A stretch of 64,000 bases of DNA from Alphaproteobacteria bacterium (lineage in GTDB: Bacteria > Pseudomonadota > Alphaproteobacteria > Ferrovibrionales > Ferrovibrionaceae). The translations under genes were made by a program, and so were the position numbers. The DNA lies in the NCBI GenBank assembly GCA_017307375.1, contig JAFKFH010000004.1, forward strand, positions 248,001 through 312,000, given 5' to 3'. Each line of letters opens with the position of its first letter. Positions within the stretch are counted from its first letter, which is position 1. Shown here piece by piece: positions 27,155 through 39,826 of the stretch. The notes below the pieces were generated by a model that saw only the letters and a list, made by a program, of their open reading frames with translations, ran no database searches and had not been told where the DNA came from.

Positions 27155-28497
27155 GATACGGCGACCTGATTGCGCCCGCCGCGCTTGGCGCTGTAGAGGG
27201 CGCGGTCGGATCGGGCCAGCACGTTCAGCAATTCCTTGTCGCCTGCTTCGCGCGCGCTGACCCCGAAGCTCGCGGTCAGCGAGATCGCGCCGTGTTCCTC
27301 GGGCAGGCTGATGCCGGCGATGACGAGGCGCAGCCGTTCGGCCAGCGCGGCCGCCGCCGCTTTCGGTGTCTCGGGCAGCAGCACCGCAAACTCCTCGCCG
27401 CCGAGACGGCCGATGAAGTCGAGCGAGCGCACGCTGGACGACAGCCGCTCCGCCGTCCGCATCAGTGCGGTGTCGCCGGCGAGATGGCCCCAGGTATCGT
27501 TGATCTTCTTGAAGTGATCGATGTCGACCATGATCAGCGACATCTCGCGCCCGTAGCGCAGCGACCGGGCGAATTCGTGCCGGGCATGGTCCAGGAACTT
27601 GCGCCGGTTCATCACCCCGGTCAACGGATCGGTTTCGGCCATCACCGTCAGCTGCTCGTTCGACTTGAGCAACTCGGCCTGGACCCGGCGCAACTGGTGC
27701 AGCGAGCGCTCGAGATCGATCCGGACGAGGGCTGCCTCGTCTTCGCGCTGCTTCAGCTCGGTCACGTCGATGAATGTCGTCGTGTGGCCGTTCGACGATC
27801 GCTGCTCCTCGATCCGGACCCAGCGGCCGTCGCGCGTCTGCAGCACCGCAGGGGCGGGCGAAGGCCGTTCGAGCGACGCCAGCAAGTCAAGTTCCGGGGC
27901 CGCGACGAAGGCGGGCGCGACGGTGCGCCAGAAGGCCCCGGGCTCGCCGGCATAGAGCGGCGAGGGGTCGACGACATGGGCGCCGAACAGGGCCACGAAG
28001 AAGCGCGAGTTGATGTATTGCAGCCGATGCGCCGGGTCCGACAGCATCAGTCCCAGATTGAGCTGCGACAGCGCATCGCCCAGGCGATGCTCGGCCAGGC
28101 GCTTGCCGTAGAGCGGCGTGGCATCGCGCCAGATCTTCAGCCGGCAGCCCTGGGGCAGGTCGTGCAGGGTCAAGCGCAGCCAGCGGCCGTCGTCGGGGCG
28201 CTGATAGTCGATCGGGCCATCGGCATGGCGATGGCGCTGGATCGCCCGCTCGATGAAGCCGCGGCGCCCGGCGGGCGTACCGCCGTCCGGATTCATCAGG
28301 TCGTAGAGCGTCTCGGCGGTTTCGACGAAGGGCAGACCCTGGCGCAGCCGCGGCGCCAATTCGGGAAAGAACGCCGGCAGCTGCCCATTCCACCAGAGCA
28401 GGCGCTCGCCAGCGTCGTAGATCGCCGCGGCCTCGTCGATCCCTTCGGCCAGAAGGGCGAACGTCGCGGCCATGACCTCGGGATTGTCCAATTTCAT
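27151..28497 (-). CDS. PAS-GGDEF diguanylate cyclase (first paralogue)
   Basis: A 448-aa soluble protein without TM segments. Two PAS-like regions (IYDAGERLLWWNGQLPAFFPEL near residue 26, and LMLSDPAHRLQYINSRF near 150) precede a coiled coil and a GGDEF domain with GRLGGEEFAVLLPET. RSLD stands 5 residues upstream as an inhibitory RxxD site. It should synthesise c-di-GMP in response to a cytoplasmic cue. It overlaps recX by 4 nt. It is a close paralogue of the gene at 28533-29846 and they probably arose by tandem duplication. Confidence 0.88.
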   Translation of the reverse strand: MKLDNPEVMAATFALLAEGIDEAAAIYDAGERLLWWNGQLPAFFPELAPRLRQGLPFVETAETLYDLMNPDGGTPAGRRGFIERAIQRHRHADGPIDYQRPDDGRWLRLTLHDLPQGCRLKIWRDATPLYGKRLAEHRLGDALSQLNLGLMLSDPAHRLQYINSRFFVALFGAHVVDPSPLYAGEPGAFWRTVAPAFVAAPELDLLASLERPSPAPAVLQTRDGRWVRIEEQRSSNGHTTTFIDVTELKQREDEAALVRIDLERSLHQLRRVQAELLKSNEQLTVMAETDPLTGVMNRRKFLDHARHEFARSLRYGREMSLIMVDIDHFKKINDTWGHLAGDTALMRTAERLSSSVRSLDFIGRLGGEEFAVLLPETPKAAAAALAERLRLVIAGISLPEEHGAISLTASFGVSAREAGDKELLNVLARSDRALYSAKRGGRNQVAVS

Positions 28498-28532
28498 CTG
28501 GTAATATTAGCCCGGCCGGTGGCTTCTTGCCA

Positions 28533-29846
28533 TCAACCGTCGACGACGCAGTCGCGGCCCGCGGCCTTCGCCACGTAAAGCGCGCGATCGGCCCGTGCCA
28601 TCACCGTTTCGATGGTTTCGTCCTCACGGGTCAGGCCCACGCAGCCGACCGAGACGGTGACCTGGATCGCGCCGGCCGGGGGTATCTCGGCCGGCCGGCC
28701 CGAAACGGCGCGCCGCAGACGTTCGGCCAGGATCATCGCATCGGCCGGCCGCGTCTCGGGCAGCAGCACCGCGAACTCCTCGCCGCCGAGCCGGGCGACA
28801 CGATCGCAGGAGCGGACGCCGGCGGCGATGATCTCGGCGACATGGCGCAGCACGCCGTCGCCGACCGGATGGCCGAAGCGATCGTTGACCGTCTTGAAAT
28901 GGTCGAGATCGAGGGCCAGCAGAGACAGCGGGCGGCCATAGCGCCGTGCACGCTCCATTTCCTCGGCGGCGAGCTCGCTGAACTTGCGGCGGTTCAACAG
29001 GCCGGTCAGCGCATCGGTCGCGGCCTGGACCGCCAGCCGCCGGTTGGCCTCGATCAGTGCGGCCTGGGCTGCCGCAGCCGCGGCCTCCTGCCGCTTCAAC
29101 TCGGTCACGTCGACCAGCAGCGTGACGATGCCGAAGTCGGTCCGCCGTTCCTCGAGCCTCAGGAACAGGCCGTTCTGCGTCTCGACCACCAGCGGCTGGC
29201 CCAGCGGCTGGTCGATCGGCGGCGAGGCCAGCAGCTGGTCGACCGTCGGGTCGGGTTTCAGCCCCAGGCCGAGCGCCTGCCAGAACAGCTTGCGGCCGTC
29301 CGGCCGACCGAAGGCCGACCAGTCGACGACATGGCGGCCGACCAGTTCGATGAAGTAGTGGCCGTTGCCGAACAGGATCGAGCCGTCACGCTCGGTGATG
29401 ACGACGCCGGCGCGCAGGCTCGCCAGCACTTCCGACAGGCGGGTGTCGGAGGTGACGCCCTGGTAGACATGAGTGATGTCGCGCCACAGCTTGATGCGTC
29501 CGCCGTTGCTCAAGCGCGACATCCGCATCCTGATCCAGCGGCCGTCGGGCCGCTGGTAGTCGAGCGGGCCGGTCACGTTGCGATGCCGTTCCAGCGCATT
29601 GGCCCGGTACATTGCCCAGGCCGTCTCGTCCCCGTCCGGTGCCATCAGGCGGAAAAGCCGTTCGAACGTGTCCAGGAAATGGACACCGACGGCGATCATC
29701 TCGCCGACTTCGGGAAACAGTTCCGGATAACGCGGATTCCACCAGGCGATGCGATCGTCCGCATCGTAGAGGCACATGGCCTCGTCGCTCAGACATGAAA
29801 TCGTGCCGATCAGTTCGGCAAGATCACTCCCCACCGGTATCTGCAC
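28533..29846 (-). CDS. PAS-GGDEF diguanylate cyclase (second paralogue)
   Basis: A 437-aa soluble protein with the same order as its neighbour: PAS (LYDADDRIAWWNPRYPELFPEV), second PAS (VVITERDGSILFGNGHYF), coiled coil, and GGDEF with ARLGGEEFAVLLPETRP plus an RSCD I-site 5 residues upstream. Start codon appears to be GTG at 29846, with GGGAGG about 11 nt upstream; this is not certain. It lies 36 bp from the first paralogue and 48 bp after uvrA on the same strand. Confidence 0.88.
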   Translation of the reverse strand: MQIPVGSDLAELIGTISCLSDEAMCLYDADDRIAWWNPRYPELFPEVGEMIAVGVHFLDTFERLFRLMAPDGDETAWAMYRANALERHRNVTGPLDYQRPDGRWIRMRMSRLSNGGRIKLWRDITHVYQGVTSDTRLSEVLASLRAGVVITERDGSILFGNGHYFIELVGRHVVDWSAFGRPDGRKLFWQALGLGLKPDPTVDQLLASPPIDQPLGQPLVVETQNGLFLRLEERRTDFGIVTLLVDVTELKRQEAAAAAAQAALIEANRRLAVQAATDALTGLLNRRKFSELAAEEMERARRYGRPLSLLALDLDHFKTVNDRFGHPVGDGVLRHVAEIIAAGVRSCDRVARLGGEEFAVLLPETRPADAMILAERLRRAVSGRPAEIPPAGAIQVTVSVGCVGLTREDETIETVMARADRALYVAKAAGRDCVVDG

Positions 29847-29894
29847 GCTCCCGGCCGCCTCCCCCGCGCCACGCGGTGATTAATTACCGTCATT

Positions 29895-32783
<2,889 letters not shown>

Positions 32784-32844
32784 GGGGCTGGGTACCGAAA
32801 TCTGGGAAGGCGGATGGGGGAGATCGGGGCCGGCAATATACCCG

Positions 32845-32859
32845 GAACATCCCGCGAAC
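32845..32859. promoter_or_regulatory. Alphaproteobacterial LexA box upstream of uvrA
   Basis: GAAC-ATCCCGC-GAAC is the exact reverse complement form of the GTTC-N7-GTTC SOS box known from alphaproteobacterial LexA. It lies 62 bp upstream of the uvrA ATG, where a promoter is expected. A third GAAC at 32871-32874 is out of register. Confidence 0.7.
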
Positions 32860-33066
32860 GCGAGAGCCGCGAACGCGCCTTAGAGATGGCGATCGGCCGG
32901 CCGATGTAAAGCCCTTCGAGGTCGCGGTATCATTGTACGAATGTTCACTAAAATACCGCAGCGACGATGTTTCGTAAGTCGGTCTTAAGCTTGGCGTAGG
33001 AAAACTCAAGGTTCAGAACAATAATCGGACTCGCGCAAACGACGCAGTCCCGGGGAGGAAAACGGC

Positions 33067-34527
33067 ATGGCCCAAGAGCATGCGGTACAGTCGGTGACGC
33101 CCGTAGCCTCAGTCGATGCCGAGGACGTCGAGACATTGCGCCGCCGCGTGCGCGAAGCCGACGGCTTTGCCAACGACGTGTTGTCGAAGGTCCAGCAACT
33201 GAGCCTCGAAGTCGCCGATATCGCCGGCTCGATCGAGGGTGTCGCGCGCTTCGTCAAGCATCAGGAAGCGCTGTTCGGCGAACTGCGCGAAATCGCGCGC
33301 GGCATGGCCCAGGCGATCCGCGAGATCGACCAGTCGGGCTCGGCCACCTCGCAGGTCGCCTCGAGCGCGGCAAGCGAGGCCGGCCGCTCGCAGGAAGCGG
33401 TCGGCTCGGCCCTGACCTCGATCGGGCGGCTGGTCGGCTCGGTCCAGGGGATCGAGCAGCGCCTGCAGACGCTGGATCAGGCGTTGACCGGCGTCGGCCG
33501 GATGACCCAGTCGATCGATGCGATCGCCAAGCAGACCAACCTGCTTGCCCTCAACGCGACCATCGAGGCGGCGCGCGCCGGCGATGCCGGCAAGGGGTTC
33601 TCGGTCGTGGCCTCCGAGGTCAAGGCGCTGGCCCGCCAGACCGGCGACGTCAACGCCAACATCAATCGCACGGTCAAGGACCTCGCCGGCAACGTGACCG
33701 AGCTGATTTCCGATTCGACCACCGCCCTGAAGACGGCGGGTGCCGCCACCTCCGGCGTCGAGCTGATCAAGGGTGTCACCGGCCAGTTCGGCGATGCGTT
33801 GGGCGACATCTTCGGCAAGGTCCGGGCGATCTCGGGCGCCGCGACCGAGGGGCTGCGCCAGTGCGAGACGGTGATCGGCGAACTCGACAAGCTGGTCGAG
33901 GGCGTGTCGCTTACCGGCGACAACCTGAAGAATGCCGACGCCCGCGTCGGCAAGCTGCTCGGTGTCGGCGAGGACCTGATCGCCTTCATCGCCGAAAGCC
34001 CGTTCCAGACCGCCGACACCAAGTTCATCGAGGCGGTGATCGCGGGGGCGGCGGCGCTGGGCCAGGCGCTCTCGGGTGCAGTCGCGTCGGGCCAGATCGC
34101 CATCGCCGACCTGTTCGACGACCGCTACCAGCCGATCGCCGGGACCAACCCGCAGCAGGTGATGGCCAAGTTCACCACGCTGACCGACCGGCTGTTCCCA
34201 CCGGTACAGGAGCCGGTCCTGGCCCTCGACCCCAAGGTCGCGTTCTGCGCCGCCGTCGACCGCAACGGCTATCTGCCCACCCACAATGTCAAGTTCTCGC
34301 AGCCGCAGGGCAGCGATCCCGTCTGGAACAATGCCAATTGCCGCAACCGCCGGGTCTTCAACGACCGCACCGGACTGTCCGCCGGCCGCTCGACCAAGCG
34401 TTTCCTGCTGCAGACCTATCGGCGCGACATGGGCGGCGGGCAGTTCGTGCTGATGAAGGACGTGTCGGCGCCGATCATGGTGCAGGGCCGCCATTGGGGC
34501 GGCCTGCGCATCGGCTACAAGATGTGA
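33067..34527 (+). CDS. Soluble methyl-accepting chemotaxis-type protein
   Basis: A 486-aa cytoplasmic chemoreceptor with no TM helix. A coiled-coil signalling domain spans roughly residues 20-310; its hairpin tip is [23 protein letters not shown] followed by [17 protein letters not shown]. The C-terminal 150 residues are a sensor module with [20 protein letters not shown] and [20 protein letters not shown], a pattern seen in a family of soluble receptors. A GGGAGG ribosome site precedes the ATG. A STAS gene follows after 11 bp. The ligand is unknown. Confidence 0.85.
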   Translation: MAQEHAVQSVTPVASVDAEDVETLRRRVREADGFANDVLSKVQQLSLEVADIAGSIEGVARFVKHQEALFGELREIARGMAQAIREIDQSGSATSQVASSAASEAGRSQEAVGSALTSIGRLVGSVQGIEQRLQTLDQALTGVGRMTQSIDAIAKQTNLLALNATIEAARAGDAGKGFSVVASEVKALARQTGDVNANINRTVKDLAGNVTELISDSTTALKTAGAATSGVELIKGVTGQFGDALGDIFGKVRAISGAATEGLRQCETVIGELDKLVEGVSLTGDNLKNADARVGKLLGVGEDLIAFIAESPFQTADTKFIEAVIAGAAALGQALSGAVASGQIAIADLFDDRYQPIAGTNPQQVMAKFTTLTDRLFPPVQEPVLALDPKVAFCAAVDRNGYLPTHNVKFSQPQGSDPVWNNANCRNRRVFNDRTGLSAGRSTKRFLLQTYRRDMGGGQFVLMKDVSAPIMVQGRHWGGLRIGYKM

Positions 34528-34538
34528 GGGGCGCGGCC

Positions 34539-34841
34539 ATGCGCTACGACCTCCGCCAGGAACGCGACCGCCTCGCCGTGACGCTGCATGGCGACGTCAC
34601 CATGGACGACCATGGCGGCTTCCGCGCGGTCATCGCCCAGATCGTCGGCCAGCAGCCGCGCGAAGTCTGCTACGACGTGACCGACGTCGGCCACATCGAT
34701 GCCGGCGGCCTCGGCATGGTGCTGATGTCGGCGGATGCCGCGCGCACCGCGGGGGCGGCACTGACCCTGCGCGGCGCCAGGGGCCAGGTCGCCCGGATGC
34801 TGGAAAGTCACAGGTTCAGCCGCCTGATGCGGGTGGAGTGA
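34539..34841 (+). CDS. STAS-domain protein (anti-anti-sigma type)
   Basis: A 100-aa single STAS domain. The segment DVTDVGHIDAGGLGMVLMSADAAR corresponds to the switch region of SpoIIAA/RsbV proteins. The residue normally phosphorylated (Ser after Asp) is Ala here, so control by a serine kinase is unlikely. It lies 11 bp after the soluble chemoreceptor and is probably co-transcribed; it may scaffold or link the receptor to a partner. Its 3' end overlaps the convergent MFS gene by 26 bp. Confidence 0.75.
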   Translation: MRYDLRQERDRLAVTLHGDVTMDDHGGFRAVIAQIVGQQPREVCYDVTDVGHIDAGGLGMVLMSADAARTAGAALTLRGARGQVARMLESHRFSRLMRVE

Positions 34842-36228
34842 TCTGCCGCCGGTGTCCGCTGACATCGGCACCGTCGTCGGGCTTCAGCCGCAGGAAGGCC
34901 AGCGTCGACAGGCCGGATATCAGGCCGACGGCGATGAATGCCGGGGTGAAGTCGGTCGGGCCGAGATGCTCGGCCCCCCGCCAGGCCAGCGTCAGATGCA
35001 GCAGCGCCGCGCCGACCGCCACGCCGAGCGACAGCGACAGTTGCTGCAGGGTCGAGGTCATCGACGACGCGCGGCTCATGCGCTCGGGCGGCACGTCGGC
35101 GAAGGACAGCGTATTGGTGCCGGTGAACTGCAGCGAGCGGAAGAAGCCGCCGGCCAGCAGCAGGGCGATCACGACGGTGTGGGGCGTATCCGGCCGGAAC
35201 AGCCCGTAGGCGACGATGAACAGGCCGCAGAGCAGGGCGTTCACTGTGAGGACCGCGCGGAAGCCGAAGCGCTTCAGGATCGGCTTGGCCGTCATCTTCA
35301 TCGCCAGCGCGCCGACGGCCGAGGCGAAGGTCAGCAGGCCGGAACTTAGTGCCGACATGCCGAAGCCGAGCTGCAGCATCAGCGGCAGCAGGAAGGGCAG
35401 GGCGCCGATGCCGACGCGGAAGACGAACGCGCCGCCGACCGCGATGGCGAAGGTCGGGATGCGCATCAGGGTGAAATCCAGCACCGGATTGGGGTGGCGC
35501 CGGGCATGCCACAGGAAGGCGGCGGCGCCGGCGGCGCCGGCGGCAAGCAGCGCCAGCGCGACCGCCGTGTCCTCGCCGTCGCGGCCGAGGATCTCGAAGC
35601 CCAGCATCAACCCGGACAGGCCGATCGCCGACAGCACGGCGCCGACGATGTCGAGCGGCGGCGGATCGGGTTCGCGCGCATCCTCGATGAACCGGGTGAC
35701 CAGCCAGAAACCGATCAGGCCGATCGGCAGGTTCAGCAGGAAGATCCAGCGCCATGACCAGAAGGTCACGATGAAGCCGCCGATCGGCGGCCCGATCACC
35801 GGCCCGATCAGCGCGGGCACGGTCAGGTAGGCCATGGCCTGCACCAGTTCGGATTTCTCGACGCTGCGCAGCAGCACCAGCCGTCCGACCGGTACCATCA
35901 GCGCCCCACCCAGGCCCTGCACGATCCGGGCCGCGGTCAGCTGCCACAGGCTGTCGGACATGGCGCACAGCAGCGAGCCGCAGGTGAACACCAGGATCGC
36001 CGCCCTGAACACCCGGCGCGCGCCGTAGCGGTCGGCGAACCAGCCGGAAACCGGGATCAGCACGGCCAGGCTGAGCATGTAGCTGGTGATGGCCAGGCTC
36101 AGCCGGATCGGGCTGGTGCCGAGCGACTGGGCGATCTGGGGCAGGGCGGTCGCGATGATCGTGCCGTCCAGGTTTTCCATGAACAGGGCGCAGGCGACGA
36201 TCAGGGCGGTTAGCTTGGGCCGGGACAT
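34816..36228 (-). CDS. MFS drug efflux transporter, DHA2 (EmrB/QacA) family
   Basis: A 470-aa inner-membrane proton antiporter with 14 predicted helices. FMENLDGTIIATALPQIAQSLG in TM1 (DGTII in place of DxTIV) and FADRYGARRVF after TM2 are family signatures, as is PALIGPVIGPPIGGFIVTFWSWRWIFLLN (motif C region). It probably exports hydrophobic compounds. No MFP/EmrA partner is adjacent. The start at 36228 gives a normal N-terminus. Confidence 0.85.
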   Translation of the reverse strand: MSRPKLTALIVACALFMENLDGTIIATALPQIAQSLGTSPIRLSLAITSYMLSLAVLIPVSGWFADRYGARRVFRAAILVFTCGSLLCAMSDSLWQLTAARIVQGLGGALMVPVGRLVLLRSVEKSELVQAMAYLTVPALIGPVIGPPIGGFIVTFWSWRWIFLLNLPIGLIGFWLVTRFIEDAREPDPPPLDIVGAVLSAIGLSGLMLGFEILGRDGEDTAVALALLAAGAAGAAAFLWHARRHPNPVLDFTLMRIPTFAIAVGGAFVFRVGIGALPFLLPLMLQLGFGMSALSSGLLTFASAVGALAMKMTAKPILKRFGFRAVLTVNALLCGLFIVAYGLFRPDTPHTVVIALLLAGGFFRSLQFTGTNTLSFADVPPERMSRASSMTSTLQQLSLSLGVAVGAALLHLTLAWRGAEHLGPTDFTPAFIAVGLISGLSTLAFLRLKPDDGADVSGHRRQITPPASGG

Positions 36229-36261
36229 GGCTGCAGTCGTGGGACCGAACTGTGGCGAGTT

Positions 36262-36975
36262 TCAGGCAAACCGGATCGGGGCCGAGAAGACCAGCCCGAC
36301 CGCCTGCACGGTCTGCACGGGCAGTTGCCGGCCGGTCGCCGCGAGCGTCTTGCGGCGCAGGCGGCGGATGGTCGCGTCGAGGCCGCGGCTTTCCGGGCCG
36401 AGGACGTCGTGGCCGAGCAGGCGGATCAGTTCGTTGCGCGGTACTGGAATGCCGCCTTGTGCCGCCAGCCGCTCGACCAGCTGCATTTCCTTGGCGGTGA
36501 GCTGCACCGTCTGCGCGCTCGGGGCGATCAGGCGCCACTGCACGCGGTCGAGCACCCAGGGGGTCTTTTCACCGGTGGCGATGGTGATTGCCGGCTCGGC
36601 CGTGCCGGTGCGCTCGCCCAGGCGCCGGGCGAGATTGGTGATGGCCAGGACCAGTTCCTTCGGGTCGACCGGCTTGACGAAATAGAGATCGGCGCCGTTG
36701 GTGAAGCCGCGGATGCGATCTTCCGCCTGGCCCCGCCCGGTCATGAAGATGATGCCGAGGCTGGTCTTTTCGGCCAGGAAGCCCGCTATCGAATAGCCGT
36801 CCCGGTCCGGCAGGTTGACGTCCAGCACCGCGATGTCGAACGCCGACGCGGCGAGTTCCTGGTAGAATTCGAGGGCGGAACCGACGCCGGACGCCGCCAG
36901 CCCGGACAGCCGCAGGCATTCGATCAGGCCGTCCCGCAGATCGGCGTCGTCTTCCACGACGATCACGTTGGTCAC
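36262..36975 (-). CDS. Response regulator with winged-helix output (OmpR-like)
   Basis: A 237-aa regulator. Receiver motifs: VVEDDADLRDG, phosphorylated Asp in AVLDVNLPDRDGYSI, IIFMTGRG and FVKPVD. The C-terminal part (TAKEMQLVERLAAQGG...DATIRRLRRKTLA...VQTVQAVGLVF) is a winged helix with the OmpR pattern. I chose GTG 36975 because GGGGG lies 8 nt upstream; an in-frame ATG at 37011 is the alternative. Divergent from the 7TMR kinase across about 90 bp, so they form a likely pair. Confidence 0.85.
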   Translation of the reverse strand: MTNVIVVEDDADLRDGLIECLRLSGLAASGVGSALEFYQELAASAFDIAVLDVNLPDRDGYSIAGFLAEKTSLGIIFMTGRGQAEDRIRGFTNGADLYFVKPVDPKELVLAITNLARRLGERTGTAEPAITIATGEKTPWVLDRVQWRLIAPSAQTVQLTAKEMQLVERLAAQGGIPVPRNELIRLLGHDVLGPESRGLDATIRRLRRKTLAATGRQLPVQTVQAVGLVFSAPIRFA

Positions 36976-37067
36976 CGATGCACCCCCTCTACCCCGTCGC
37001 GATCTCAGCAAGTGGTCCGCGAGATACTGCTGCGCTATACCCTGATCGACCTGTCAGAGGAAGGTAG

Positions 37068-39122
37068 ATGACGCGGCGACGCTGGGATGGCCTGATCGTG
37101 GTGCTGGGGTTGCTGGCGTCGCTGCTGCTGACGGGGCTGCCCGGACCGGCCGCGGCACAGCCGGTGCTGCGTTTCGGTCCGGCGGACCGGACCGCGTCGC
37201 TGAACGGCCACATGGCCCTGCTGCTCGATCCGGGCGGCCGCCATGCGCTCGGCGACGTGATCGCCCTGCCGCTGCGCGACCGGTTCGAACCCTTGCCGGT
37301 CAATCTCAGCCTGGGCTACACCCCGGTCACCGCGTGGATCCGGATCGTCCTGGAAAACACCGGTCCGGCATCGCGCCCGCTCTACCTCGAACTCGAGCCG
37401 GCCTTTCTCGATCATGTCGACGTCTTCAGCCCGGCGGTGGCGGTTCCGTCCGGCGCCGCCGACTTCCGGGAGATCCGGTTGGGCGATCATGTCGCAGTCG
37501 ACGACAAGCCGGTTTTCAGCATCAACAATGTCGTGCCGATCGACCTGCCGCCGGGCCAGGCGCGCGCCTACTACATTCGGCTCCAGACGAGCAGTTCCCT
37601 GATGCTGCGCGGGGCGGTCCGGACCAGCGCCAGCCTGAACCGCCACACGGCCGACATCCTGCTGGCGATGGGCCTCTATGTCGGGCTGGCCGTGGCGGTC
37701 GCGGCGATCAACCTGATCTTCTGGCTTTGGGTCCGATCGCGCACCCATCTGTGGTACGCCGCCTATGTCCTGTCGCTGGCGGCCAGCGCCGCGGCCATCG
37801 CCGGGGTCGTACCGATCTGGCTGTTTCCGGGGCACCCGGCATGGTCGGATCTGGTGGTCGGCAGCTCCAGTTTCCTGGCCTGTACCACCTGCAGCTATTT
37901 TGCGATCCATTTGCTGGAGACGCGGCAGCGGTCGCCGATCCTGCATTGGGTCTATCACGTGACCGCGATCTACGGGCTTGTCGGCGTCGCCGCGACGTTC
38001 CTGGGCTATTACCAGACCCTGGCCGGCACGCTGATGGTCGGGGGCGTGATCGCGCTGTTCAGCGCCGCCGGCCAGAGCTACCGGCTGGCCCGGCAGGGGT
38101 TCGCCCCGGCCAAGCTGTTCCTTATCTCGTTTGCCGCCCAGCTGGTCGGGCTGACCGTCAACGTGGCGCGGGTGGTCGGGCTGCTGCCGACGCTCGAATG
38201 GACCGACTACAGCTACCAGGCGGCGTCGGCCATCCACATGATCCTGATGAACATCGGCCTCGCGCAGCGCATGAAGGAGGCTGACAATCGTGCCCGGCTT
38301 GCCCAGGCCGAGGCCCTGGCGCTGGCCCAGCAGGCCGAATTGCGCGCCCAGGCCATCGCGACCGAGCGAACGCGCGACCTCGCGGCGGCCAAGCAGCGGG
38401 CCGAGGCCGCGCTGGCCGCCGAGCAGGAGGCGCAGCGGGCGCAGGTGCGCTTCATCGACGTGATTTCCCACCAGTACCGCACCCCGCTTTCGGTCATTGC
38501 GACGAACATCGAGGGCATCGGCATGAGCCTTGCCGAAGCCGATGCGCCGAATCGGCGGCGGATCGACCGCATCCGCCGCGCGGTCGGCCGTCTGGTGGCG
38601 ATGATCGACGTCAGCCTCAACCGCAGCCGGCTGGACGGCCAGCCGCTGGCCCCGCAACTGCGCCCGCTGGCCCCGGCCCCGATGCTGCGCCAGGCGGTCC
38701 AGCGGGTGCGGGATGCGACCGGCGATCGGATCATCGGCCTCGAATTCGACGACAGCGTGGACGCGGCCGTCCTGCTGGCCGATTCCGAGATGATCGAACT
38801 GGCCCTGACTAATCTGATCGAGAATGCGCTGAAGTTCTCCGATGCCGACCGGCCGGTCGACGTCACGGCCAAGGTCGAGCGGGGGGCGCTGCGGATCGAC
38901 GTGCACGACCAGGGCATCGGCATCCCGCAGGCCGAGCTCGGCCAGATCTTCGGCAAGTTCTATCGCGCGGCCAACGCCGCCAGCCGGCCCGGTGTGGGCA
39001 TCGGGCTGCAGCTGGTCGCCCAGCTGGTCCGGGCGCATGGCGGGCAGGTGACGGTCGACAGCGCCGAAGGCCGCGGCTCGACGTTCTCGATCATCCTGCC
39101 GCTGGCCACGATCCCGGCCTGA
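37068..39122 (+). CDS. 7TMR-DISM sensor histidine kinase
   Basis: A 684-aa kinase. A Sec signal peptide precedes a periplasmic 7TMR-DISMED2 domain (about residues 35-185, carbohydrate-binding-like), seven TM helices (about 195-395), a coiled coil, then HisKA with VISHQYRTPLSVIATN and HATPase (NLIENALKFS, DQGIGIP, GVGIGLQLV). It should phosphorylate the divergent response regulator. A GAGGAAGG ribosome site sits before the ATG. The ligand of the DISMED2 domain is unknown. Confidence 0.88.
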   Translation: MTRRRWDGLIVVLGLLASLLLTGLPGPAAAQPVLRFGPADRTASLNGHMALLLDPGGRHALGDVIALPLRDRFEPLPVNLSLGYTPVTAWIRIVLENTGPASRPLYLELEPAFLDHVDVFSPAVAVPSGAADFREIRLGDHVAVDDKPVFSINNVVPIDLPPGQARAYYIRLQTSSSLMLRGAVRTSASLNRHTADILLAMGLYVGLAVAVAAINLIFWLWVRSRTHLWYAAYVLSLAASAAAIAGVVPIWLFPGHPAWSDLVVGSSSFLACTTCSYFAIHLLETRQRSPILHWVYHVTAIYGLVGVAATFLGYYQTLAGTLMVGGVIALFSAAGQSYRLARQGFAPAKLFLISFAAQLVGLTVNVARVVGLLPTLEWTDYSYQAASAIHMILMNIGLAQRMKEADNRARLAQAEALALAQQAELRAQAIATERTRDLAAAKQRAEAALAAEQEAQRAQVRFIDVISHQYRTPLSVIATNIEGIGMSLAEADAPNRRRIDRIRRAVGRLVAMIDVSLNRSRLDGQPLAPQLRPLAPAPMLRQAVQRVRDATGDRIIGLEFDDSVDAAVLLADSEMIELALTNLIENALKFSDADRPVDVTAKVERGALRIDVHDQGIGIPQAELGQIFGKFYRAANAASRPGVGIGLQLVAQLVRAHGGQVTVDSAEGRGSTFSIILPLATIPA

Positions 39123-39124
39123 CG

Positions 39125-39826
39125 CTATCCGGCGTGGACGCCGAAGATCGTGCCGACCGCGGCCGTGACGCCCATGGCCAGTGCGCCCCAGAACGTGACC
39201 CGTACCGCGCCGCGCAGCACGCCGGCCCCACCGGCCGAGGCACCGAGGCCGCCCAGCACGGCCAGCGCCACGATGGTCGACGCCGCGACGATCAGGCTGG
39301 TCTTGCCCGCCGGGGAAACCAGGGCGGCCAGCACCGGGATGACGGCACCGGCCGCGAAGGTGAGCGCCGAGACGATCGCCGCCTGGATCGGGCGGGCCGC
39401 CGTGGTTTCGGTGATGCCGAGTTCGTCGCGGGCATGGGCCGCAAGGGCATTGTGGCCCGAGAGCTGGGCGGCGACCCGCTCGGCCAGATCCCGGTCCAGC
39501 CCGCGATCGACATAGATCTGCGTGAGTTCCTCCAGCTCGGCCTTCGGCGCCGCCGCCAGCTCGCGCCGCTCGCGCGCCAGGTCGGCGGTCTCGGCATCGG
39601 TCTGCGAACTGACCGAGACGTACTCGCCGGCTGCCATCGACATCGCGCCGGCCACCAGGCCGGCCAGGCCGGCGATCAGGATCTCGGCCGAGCCCGACCC
39701 CGCCGCCGCGACCCCGACCACCAGGCTCGACGTGGAAACGACACCGTCGTTGGCGCCCAGCACCGCGGCGCGCAGCCAGCCGATCCGGTGGACCATGTGG
39801 GTTTCGGCATGCGATCGGCGGTTCAT
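39125..39826 (-). CDS. VIT1/CCC1-family iron/manganese transporter
   Basis: A 233-aa membrane protein with about five TM helices. The hallmark GWLRAAVLGANDGVVSTSSLVVGV is near the N-terminus, followed by GLAGLVAGAMSMAAGEYVSVSSQ, which holds the metal-path Met and Glu residues, and a charged cytoplasmic loop (about 75-135) typical of metal-binding VIT domains. It probably moves Fe2+ or Mn2+ out of the cytoplasm. Last gene of the DUF2271-PepSY-ApbE-VIT operon, overlapping apbE by 4 nt. Confidence 0.9.
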   Translation of the reverse strand: MNRRSHAETHMVHRIGWLRAAVLGANDGVVSTSSLVVGVAAAGSGSAEILIAGLAGLVAGAMSMAAGEYVSVSSQTDAETADLARERRELAAAPKAELEELTQIYVDRGLDRDLAERVAAQLSGHNALAAHARDELGITETTAARPIQAAIVSALTFAAGAVIPVLAALVSPAGKTSLIVAASTIVALAVLGGLGASAGGAGVLRGAVRVTFWGALAMGVTAAVGTIFGVHAG

